Assembly: GCF_014200575.1 (NCBI RefSeq)
Contig: NZ_JACHBZ010000002.1
Coordinates: 1-64,000 of the forward strand
DNA from: Mucilaginibacter saanensis
GTDB lineage: Bacteria; Bacteroidota; Bacteroidia; Sphingobacteriales; Sphingobacteriaceae
Direction: 5' to 3'
Length of the DNA: 64,000 bases
The stretch's first letter is position 1. Each line of letters opens with the position of its first letter. The notes below the pieces were generated by a model. The model did not search any database. It worked only from the letters and a program-made list of their open reading frames with translations, and was not told where the DNA came from. Made by a program: the position numbers and the translations under genes. Below are positions 57,440 to 64,000 of this stretch, in pieces.

Positions 57440-60196
57440 ATGACAAAACCTGAGTTTTTTATCAGTAAAATTTTGGAGTCCCTGCCAGTTCCTTGTTTGG
57501 TACTGGGTACGGACGATCCGGAATTTGCCGTATTGGAAGTTAATCCGGCCTTTCTGAAAATCACCAACACTTCCAGAGAACATTTACTGGGCCGTACGAT
57601 TTGTAATGATTTTCCGGATGACCTGTATCTCCGGTTTCCGGATTCGAAGGAGGCATTAGAAAAAGTAGTCAGAGATAAATCACCATATCAATCACCTACA
57701 CAATCATGCCGAATCCCGGGCAGTCTGAATTCTGGCATCATGCTTAAATATATGGATGCGCTGTATGTCCCGCTATGCGATGATAACCAGGAGGTAGAAT
57801 ATATTTTCCTTTATTTAATGGATGTTACGGAAAAGATTATCCGGGAACGACATGAAATCAATGCCCGGAAAAACCTGCCAGGTGAAGGCGGTTCCCGAAA
57901 AGAATTACGACAAATGAACCGAAGCAGTAGCCCGGAAATAGAACTTGGAAAAAAAGAGGTTATGTGGTCTGACATTTTAAAAGAGATTTTTGACGAGGGT
58001 ATCAGCTGTCAACCAGGATCAGGGATAGCGAAAGGTTACCAACAAGGAAAAAAAAAGGATAGTGTGGATCTGGTTGTTAAACGGGTAACCGAAAACGGGG
58101 ATGCATTGGACATAACGTTACAGATCATTGCGGCAAAAGGGAACGAAGGATGGTTACGGAATGCCGGGAATCCTGAAATAGGGGAGGAAAAGTGCAAAAA
58201 AATCTTGGGAATCTTACAGGATATTAGCGATGGCAGCTTTTGGAAAGCACTTTTGGCCTCAGGAAAGCAATTTCAGTCCTTCATCAAGCTTGTTGACGGA
58301 ATTGTGTGGGAGATGGATGCAAGGACTTTTGAATTTACTTTCGTTAGCAACAAAGTTAAATTCATTTTGGGCTATGCTCCGGAAACCTGGTTGGATGACC
58401 GGAAATACTGGGAAAGCAATATTCATTCGGATGACCAGGAACAAACCCTAAATTACTACCGTATTCAGGCCAAAGAAGGACGGAATATGACCTTTGAGTA
58501 TCGGATGATCAAAGCCGATGGCGGAATGGCCTGGCTAAAAGATACCGTTTCCGTCATTTATGAAAATGGGGAACCCCGATGGCTTCGGGGAATTATGGCA
58601 GATATAACAGTTGCTAAACGTCTGGCGTATTTAGACGGTTTGGAAAAAAAGGTACTGGAACTGAATGCAAATAATAACATATCTCTCCAGCAATTATTAT
58701 CCATTTACCTGGAAGGTATGGAATCGATGTTTACCCAGATGCATTTTTCGATTCTTCAGGTTAAAGGTAACCGGTTATATTATTGGGCCGCACCGTCCTT
58801 GCCAAAGGCTTACACGGAGCATATCGGCGATCTGTCCATAGGAGAAAATGCGGGACCCGGCGGTATGGCTGCTTATCTGAAGAAACTGGTTATTGTTCGC
58901 GATATTGGTACGGACCCGGGTTGGGAAAGTCACAGGCAACTGGCCTTATCACATCAATTACGGGCTTGCTGGTCTTATCCTATATTAAGTTCAGAGGAGG
59001 AGGTTATGGCTGTATTTGAGGTTTATTATCGAAAAAAAAAGGAACCAAAGGAAGAAGAACTTCAAACGATCAAAAGGTCTGCCGCGATCCTGAAAATAAT
59101 TTTAGAGAACCGGAAGAAGTCGGACATTATCCGGGAAACTGCCCTGCTGATATCCCAAGGACAGGAATTAGCAAATTTTGGCAGTTGGGAATGGAACATA
59201 CTCAATAATGTGGTGACTTGGTCTGATACGCTCTATCATATCTATGGCAGGAATAAAACAGCCTTTAAAGCTACTTTTGAGGGTTATCAGGAATTATTGC
59301 ATCCGGATGACCGAGAAAGGATTTATCAATACATTCAAGAGGTTGTTGCGACAAAAAAGGATAGCATTTTTGAGGAAAGAATAATAAGACCCAATGGGGA
59401 AGTACGACATTTAAAGTCCTGGGGGAAGTTGCAAATCAATGAACAGGGTATTCCTGTAAAGATGATCGGGGCGTGTCTGGATATTACCGAGAGCAAGGCA
59501 GCCGAGTTAAGGCTAACGGAATTACATCAGGAACTGGAGGCACAAATGAAGATCCTGGCCCTTTCAGAGAAACAATATAGTGACCTCTTTCACCTAAGCC
59601 CGCAACCCATGTGGATCTATGAACTGAGCTCGTTGAAGTTTCTAAATGTGAATGACGCGGCAATTCACCAGTATGGATATTCTCTACAGGAGTTCCTGAA
59701 GATGACGATCAGGGATATCAGGCCGGAAGAGGAGGTAGCTAAATTGGAAGATGCATTAAGTAATTCCAGTGCGAGGTTGGGAAAGAATGATTGGGGAATA
59801 TTTAAACACCGAAAAAAAAATGGTGAGCTTATTCAGGTGAGTATTCACAGTAATATTGTGCAATTTGACGGTATTCCAACTTGTATTGTATTATCCCATA
59901 ATATTACGGACAGACAGAATTACCTGGAAGCAGTAGAAAAGCAGAATAAAAAGTTGCAGGAAATCGCCTGGATACAATCTCATGTGGTAAGAGCTCCTTT
60001 GGCCCGGATCATGGCGTTGATCGAATTATTGAAAGATGCTGGAGACTGGGATCCGGAAAGAATGGACTTTTTAGCAAAGACCATATCTTCGGCTCATGAG
60101 TTAGATACGATCATCAAAGATATTTCGAATAGAGCTGAAGAAATCAGATTGGATTCTATTTTAAAGGCATCTCATAATAACCAAACAAATAGTTAA
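57440..60196 (+). CDS. Multi-PAS/GAF sensor protein ending in a DHp-like helix, no ATPase domain
   Basis: The protein has 918 residues, with no signal peptide or membrane helix. Domains read as: PAS (about 8-125), a poorly defined linker, PAS_3 (about 280-390, NIHSDDQEQTLNYYRIQAKE), GAF (about 400-560), PAS_3 (about 575-690, LLHPDDRERIYQYIQE), PAS (about 705-830), then IQSHVVRAPLARIMALIELL (His about 848) and SSAHELDTIIKDISN. This end is the dimerisation and H-box part of a histidine kinase. The protein then stops without N, G1 or G2 boxes. It may take phosphate from another kinase, such as the one upstream, or be a signalling scaffold. Confidence 0.87.
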   Translation: MTKPEFFISKILESLPVPCLVLGTDDPEFAVLEVNPAFLKITNTSREHLLGRTICNDFPDDLYLRFPDSKEALEKVVRDKSPYQSPTQSCRIPGSLNSGIMLKYMDALYVPLCDDNQEVEYIFLYLMDVTEKIIRERHEINARKNLPGEGGSRKELRQMNRSSSPEIELGKKEVMWSDILKEIFDEGISCQPGSGIAKGYQQGKKKDSVDLVVKRVTENGDALDITLQIIAAKGNEGWLRNAGNPEIGEEKCKKILGILQDISDGSFWKALLASGKQFQSFIKLVDGIVWEMDARTFEFTFVSNKVKFILGYAPETWLDDRKYWESNIHSDDQEQTLNYYRIQAKEGRNMTFEYRMIKADGGMAWLKDTVSVIYENGEPRWLRGIMADITVAKRLAYLDGLEKKVLELNANNNISLQQLLSIYLEGMESMFTQMHFSILQVKGNRLYYWAAPSLPKAYTEHIGDLSIGENAGPGGMAAYLKKLVIVRDIGTDPGWESHRQLALSHQLRACWSYPILSSEEEVMAVFEVYYRKKKEPKEEELQTIKRSAAILKIILENRKKSDIIRETALLISQGQELANFGSWEWNILNNVVTWSDTLYHIYGRNKTAFKATFEGYQELLHPDDRERIYQYIQEVVATKKDSIFEERIIRPNGEVRHLKSWGKLQINEQGIPVKMIGACLDITESKAAELRLTELHQELEAQMKILALSEKQYSDLFHLSPQPMWIYELSSLKFLNVNDAAIHQYGYSLQEFLKMTIRDIRPEEEVAKLEDALSNSSARLGKNDWGIFKHRKKNGELIQVSIHSNIVQFDGIPTCIVLSHNITDRQNYLEAVEKQNKKLQEIAWIQSHVVRAPLARIMALIELLKDAGDWDPERMDFLAKTISSAHELDTIIKDISNRAEEIRLDSILKASHNNQTNS

Positions 60197-60921
60197 CGGG
60201 ATTTTATACACCCTGTGATCATTTGTTAAATTCTATGCGTCAACAATTACCGGTACCCGGTTTTTACCATAAACAGGATACACGTCCAATGATCAGTTAA
60301 TTTATCATAGCAGGATAAAGCTGACACGCTGTTGTCTTTCTTATTATTTTTTTTGACGACGCCGACAGAGTGCCTGGACCGGGCAAAAAAGAGCCCGCAC
60401 CATGTATGAAAAGATTCCCCGCGGAGACGTATCGGATATCGTGACCAAGGCCACCGTTCGTTCAGGCATGTAGCTGGTCGGGAAATACACGCAGGAAAGA
60501 TGCGTCTGCTTATGCTATTCCGGGAAAATGATGATGAAACAAGAGATCGGATTCGTTGATCCTGAGCGTCAGCGGAAATACCCTGGTAAGAAAATATCCG
60601 CTGGTTTTAAGAATAACGATGATCATGATTTCTTGTAATTTAATGAATAACTTATTCATTATCTGGTTTTTAATGGTGTCGATACACCGCTTTTGACGGC
60701 TACAGGATTTGATCGAACAGTATTGCTTAGCGAGGGTGATTATCGAGGTGACAATGAGTACGTCAGGTGTTATAATCTTTTTACCGACATCAAGTTGCTT
60801 TATGTCGAAACTATAGGAAAGTTTATCCGAAACGCCATTTCTTTGTTGATAACGCTGAAGTAATACAGGGTGTTTCGGTATTGCTTTATTATATTATTTA
60901 CTTAAAGAAAGAGCTCTCTTG
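60197..60921. other. Gene-free stretch with one copy of the dispersed motif
   Basis: No supported gene. A divergent copy of the dispersed bipartite motif lies at 60776-60810 (minus). A short frame near 60402 (MYEKIPRGDVSDIVTKATVR) may be a relic of a DNA-binding protein, but is too short to support. Confidence 0.4.
60776..60810 (-). repeat. Dispersed bipartite motif, copy 6 (divergent)
   Basis: Minus-strand half-sites TTTCGACATAA and GTCGGTA separated by 11 bases, then AAAAGAT. It has one mismatch to the consensus in each half. Confidence 0.45.
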
Positions 60922-61074
60922 ATGGAATTTATGCAACATGCATTATCTATATTTTTTTTGCTATTGATGGGCTGGTTTGTCATCAGTTGTTTATTAGCCG
61001 CATCGGGACATTTTGATAGCTGGGATAAGCGTTATAAAAAAAAGGATCGGCCGGATAAACCAGAACAGGAATAA
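60922..61074 (+). CDS. Small single-pass membrane protein, 50 aa
   Basis: An ATG-started frame of 50 residues: one membrane helix (HALSIFFLLLMGWFVISCLL, about 6-25) followed by a charged tail (HFDSWDKRYKKKDRPDKPEQ). The length, helix position and basic cytoplasmic-type tail make it look like a real small membrane protein. Its role is unknown. Confidence 0.5.
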   Translation: MEFMQHALSIFFLLLMGWFVISCLLAASGHFDSWDKRYKKKDRPDKPEQE

Positions 61075-61226
61075 CTTTTGGAACTGTATCAGTCGCATGG
61101 TTTGTAATAACTGATCCGCCGCCGATAAATAAAGAGCATAGATTTCCATCTCGATTTAAAACAGGGCACCCTCGTTAATGAAAAGGCTAAGAAATAGAAT
61201 TTATACATCATCATATTAAATTGGAT

Positions 61227-61412
61227 ATGACAGCGGAATATTTAAAAAAAATAAAATCGGAAATTGAAGCTCTTGAGAGTAATACTTCGTGGACGAAATA
61301 CACATTTGAGGAGGTCGAGAAGTTGAATGAAAAGGTTCAACACATAGAAAGGCTGCTGGAAAAAAACAATCTGTTATTAAGCCAGCTTATTCAAATAATG
61401 AATAAAGAGTAG
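61227..61412 (+). CDS. Small coiled-coil protein, 61 aa
   Basis: The protein has 61 residues from the ATG at 61227; a TTG at 61221 would add two. It is almost entirely amphipathic helix with heptads (YLKKIKSEIEALESN, FEEVEKLNEKVQHIERLLEK, NNLLLSQLIQIMNK). No domain is recognised. It may dimerise. A second short frame follows after 5 bp. Confidence 0.55.
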   Translation: MTAEYLKKIKSEIEALESNTSWTKYTFEEVEKLNEKVQHIERLLEKNNLLLSQLIQIMNKE

Positions 61413-61417
61413 CAGAA

Positions 61418-61543
61418 ATGCCGGACCAAAGCTGGAATACCTTAATTGATGTCGAAAAGGAAGAATTTTCAGCACACCTCGACCTGATCAAACGGTTTCA
61501 GCATCTGACTTTGCCCAATGATAAGGAGTTGACTCGTTCATAA
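61418..61543 (+). CDS. Possible small protein, 41 aa
   Basis: An ATG-started frame 5 bp after the coiled-coil gene: acidic and helical (MPDQSWNTLIDVEKEEFSAH, then LDLIKRFQHLTLPNDKEL). The tight spacing suggests co-translation with the preceding gene, but the length leaves it uncertain. Confidence 0.35.
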   Translation: MPDQSWNTLIDVEKEEFSAHLDLIKRFQHLTLPNDKELTRS

Positions 61544-62542
61544 TACCAAGAGTTGTCTGACAATGACGGCCGGGTATTCCGAGCGGGGCGGGATAATATT
61601 GCTATATCCCAAAAGGTCATTGTTGGCTCTCTCGTGTTCCAATGTCTCAGTGGTGTTCGTTTTTCAGTTTAAGGGATCTAAAGTAACTGTCCTGGCTATC
61701 CGGTGCTTTATCGGAATACTGCCAGCGATGTGATAGTAGTCATTGATGGGAAAATCACTTCAAAGTAGATTAAATAGCTTACAGTCAGGTAATTGAAGTT
61801 CTTACGTAGATGTGAGTAGCATGCCCGGCTGATAAAATCGGTGATGATACGTTTCTTTGAAAATATAAGAACATAAAAAATGATGGGCCAATCATTATGC
61901 GAATCAATCACATTAAAAAGGGTAATCTGGTAATTTTAATGATGCAGGCTTGGTGGTTTGTTATATGCAATAGCTTAATCCGAATAATCCTTGACTACTA
62001 ATCCGCGTTTTTCATGATTTGTTTTCTACATGCGTGCCATGATAGATAACCGGATTTCTGCGTAGACATCTGCATACGCTGATGGTCAATTTATAGCGGA
62101 CGGCGTACAGGTGCTACCTGCTAAAGCAAAAGCAGATGAATCAGATGCCCCATTGACCAAGTAATTCGGATTCCCGGCTAAACATCGCCTGAAAACGAAA
62201 TGACCGCAGGAATTGGGTAGGAAAATAAAGGTAAATCCATGGCAGGCAATTGGATAAAGCCTCTGAAACAGAGTTTTGGCATATTTGACTTGATAGGTTG
62301 GCCGGCAACTTAATAATTGTTGATCAGGCTAAAAGCTATCCAGTCGCCCATGAATATATGCGATCATTTAAGCGACCTCATACATCATGGGTGAAGTAAA
62401 ATACTCCTTCGTTCTTTAGTTTAGCTTTTGTTAGTTAATAGTTATAGGCACTTGTTGATGGAGCAACAGGTGCTTTTTAAATTTTCCAGGTCATTCGAAA
62501 TCAACGAAACGCCAATCAGGGAGATCGGTGATGGGGCCACGA
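61544..62542. other. Gene-free stretch
   Basis: About 1 kb with no recognised gene, RNA gene or repeat. A 67-codon minus-strand frame at 61708-61911 lacks any identifiable content. Confidence 0.45.
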
Positions 62543-63154
62543 TCATAGCTGAAAACAGGTGTTGAACAGCACTGCAAGAAGATTGATCGGATAACCTAAT
62601 GCATTGCCGTTAAGGCCTAAGTCAAGATGAACACCGATGGCCTTTAATTGCATCAGGATATTGAATGTGCCGTTGACCATCACCATATAACATAGGAGTC
62701 TTAGTCTTATAGGCTTGGAGTTTTCTTGATGCTGCGTATTGTTTAACCGGTGACAGACTATAGATGCATATAGAATTGGAGAAAAGCCCGCCAGAGTCGT
62801 GCTCAGGTTATAAAATGCCAACGTATAGTTGTTGTGCCAGGAGATATTATGAAATAAGTTGAAAATGAATAAAGCAGCTGAAAATGGTAATAAGTGAATT
62901 ATTTTTTCGGGGGCTGCTATAGCAGTTGATGTGCTTTTTAAATGAATGAGGTATAATACCGGGCCATTTAGAAGTAGTAGTGAATACGATATTGCCGTTA
63001 AGTTCCCCGTCCATATCATCATCATGATACCAGATGACTGGATGAAGAACAGAAATGCCAAGAGATGGAACTGCTTTTTTAAATACAGAAAGACGGTCAC
63101 TTGGATGACGTAGAATAAAAGGTAATATGAATGGAAACTTAACAGTGCTGTCAT
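62543..63154 (-). CDS. Multi-pass membrane protein, 203 aa
   Basis: The protein has 203 residues with six or seven predicted membrane helices across the whole length (YYLLFYVIQVTVFLYL, LLAFLFFIQSSGIMMMIW, SYSLLLLNGPVLYLIHL and so on). The topology resembles the N-terminal membrane part of Bacteroidota AraC-type regulators (LLNGPVLYLIHLKSTS is similar wording), but no C-terminal HTH follows. It may be a truncated regulator or an independent membrane protein. Confidence 0.6.
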   Translation of the reverse strand: MTALLSFHSYYLLFYVIQVTVFLYLKKQFHLLAFLFFIQSSGIMMMIWTGNLTAISYSLLLLNGPVLYLIHLKSTSTAIAAPEKIIHLLPFSAALFIFNLFHNISWHNNYTLAFYNLSTTLAGFSPILYASIVCHRLNNTQHQENSKPIRLRLLCYMVMVNGTFNILMQLKAIGVHLDLGLNGNALGYPINLLAVLFNTCFQL

Positions 63155-63538
63155 GGCATAGTCGTTTATTGAACAAAAACATTCAATATCAGTGATCTGT
63201 CTACATAAAAAATTTATAGCTACTCTTCAGTTTGAATAGAAATATCAGGGACACGATCGGCGATATTGACATCTGGAGTCGGAAATCGTAATTATATTTA
63301 GCTGCAACTTCAGCCAAACTGATAAATGACCGGTTTCGGTTTCCGATAACAGAGGCCCGCTGGCCCATAAGGAAATATACAGAAAAAATACTTTGGTGCT
63401 CTTGGTCTCATTAATTCTTGATTTCAGATGAATAGCTATTTTATGGTTTGCCAGGCTTGTTTGGCTTTTATCATTTTAGATTATCAACGGTTGACAGCTA
63501 TAGACTTTAAACCACTCTCTTTTCCTTGTGCTTCGATA
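63155..63538. other. Gene-free stretch
   Basis: About 380 bp between two minus-strand genes. No frame, hairpin or repeat was found that deserves annotation. Confidence 0.4.
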
Positions 63539-64000
63539 TTAATAATTAGTCATCCATATGTTAATATCCTGGTCAGAAGGAATATCTAATTTTTTCCTGA
63601 TCCGGTATTTTTTTCCTTCCACAGAACGTACCGAGGTTTTAGTATAACGTGCAATCTCTTTGGTTTCAAAATTTAACCGTAGCTGTACACAGAATTCTAT
63701 TTCCAGTGCGGTAAGCGTTGGAGATTTGCTTAATAGCTTTCCTATAAATTCACCGTCGTACTCGTTAAACTTGATGAGAAAAGCGGGATTGTTATTGACA
63801 GCGAGGTGTACAATTTCTTCCAGTATTTTGGCTTTTAAAACAGATTGGTTATGATCCGGCACTATTTTTTTGATCAATTGATCTATCTCTTGCTGGGCTC
63901 TGATCATTGATTGTTCATTCTCCATCCTCAGGCGAAGTTCGGATCTGTTAAGCTGAACAATAAATATGATCAAGGACAGGGCAAAGATCAAAACAAGAAG
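63539..64000 (-). CDS. HTH regulator of the TPR/LuxR-like type, 5' end outside window
   Basis: The frame is open to the right window edge, so the N-terminus is missing; only the last about 153 residues are visible. They show the end of a membrane helix (LIFALSLIIFIVQL), a coiled-coil linker, and a C-terminal helix-turn-helix of LuxR type (LTALEIEFCVQLRLNFETKE, IARYTKTSVRSVEGKKYRIR). This order is typical of Bacteroidota TPR-membrane-HTH regulators, which have TPRs upstream. It is presumably such a protein. Confidence 0.75.
   Translation of the reverse strand, partial: LLVLIFALSLIIFIVQLNRSELRLRMENEQSMIRAQQEIDQLIKKIVPDHNQSVLKAKILEEIVHLAVNNNPAFLIKFNEYDGEFIGKLLSKSPTLTALEIEFCVQLRLNFETKEIARYTKTSVRSVEGKKYRIRKKLDIPSDQDINIWMTNY

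Noticed and set aside
60402-60640. Possible DNA-binding protein relic starting MYEKIPRGDVSDIVTKATVR
   Set aside because: Only 23 codons before a stop, and the downstream frames do not convincingly continue a helix-turn-helix.
1-64000. Search for CRISPR arrays, tRNA genes, rRNA genes and insertion sequences
   Set aside because: No regularly spaced repeats, T-loop-type motifs, rRNA segments or transposase frames were recognised by reading; a covariance-model scan could not be run.

Overview
The window reads as the chromosome of a Bacteroidota member, most likely Sphingobacteriaceae (Mucilaginibacter or Pedobacter-like). This is inferred from the AT-rich composition, a type IX secretion (T9SS) surface module with a CHU_C-type C-terminus and a PorP/SprF partner, an Hc1-like small basic protein, hybrid histidine kinases, LytTR regulators and the near absence of strong Shine-Dalgarno sites. 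No tRNA, rRNA, CRISPR array or intact insertion sequence was seen.

Layout. 1-5.55 kb: a surface module on the plus strand made of a collagen-like fibre gene (cut by the window edge), a T9SS cargo with a CHU_C domain, PorP/SprF and an OmpA/PD40 protein. 5.8-6.55 kb: the frameshifted remains of another fibre gene. 7.5-10.5 kb: a hybrid histidine kinase and a LytTR response regulator. 11-24.5 kb: scattered small regulators (XRE, single-domain receivers), a SnoaL-like protein, a GNAT acetyltransferase, the priming glycosyltransferase of an exopolysaccharide (EPS) pathway, and small hypotheticals. 23.5-25.9 kb: small genes including an Hc1-like protein, a zinc-ribbon protein and a LapA-domain protein.

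27.1-54.9 kb is a large EPS locus: a sugar-nucleotide epimerase homologue with a damaged active site, a nucleotidyltransferase, several glycosyltransferases, a Wzx-type flippase, a Wzy/ligase-type polymerase, PssD/PssE-type enzymes, two paralogous beta-helix proteins, Wza, Wzc, and (antisense) an NRPS plus acyltransferase operon. In outline, the WcaJ-like enzyme primes undecaprenyl phosphate, the glycosyltransferases extend the unit, Wzx flips it, the Wzy-type protein polymerises it and Wza/Wzc export it. The beta-helix proteins may trim or epimerise the polymer. 55.8-60.2 kb holds two large signalling proteins. The rest is gene-poor up to a membrane protein and a truncated HTH regulator at the right edge.

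Most notable: (1) a 956-bp stretch that reads as an exact direct repeat inside two glycosyltransferase genes 9.6 kb apart; (2) an A-T-TE NRPS with a cysteine-like specificity code inside the EPS locus; (3) a dispersed bipartite motif of about 25 bp (11-bp half, fixed 11-bp spacer, 7-bp half), found by eye at six places, all in gene-free DNA; (4) two large sensor proteins that end in a histidine-kinase dimerisation (DHp)-like helix and lack the ATPase domain; (5) a GDP-fucose-synthase homologue with its catalytic lysine replaced; (6) several decayed genes in an unusually gene-poor background.
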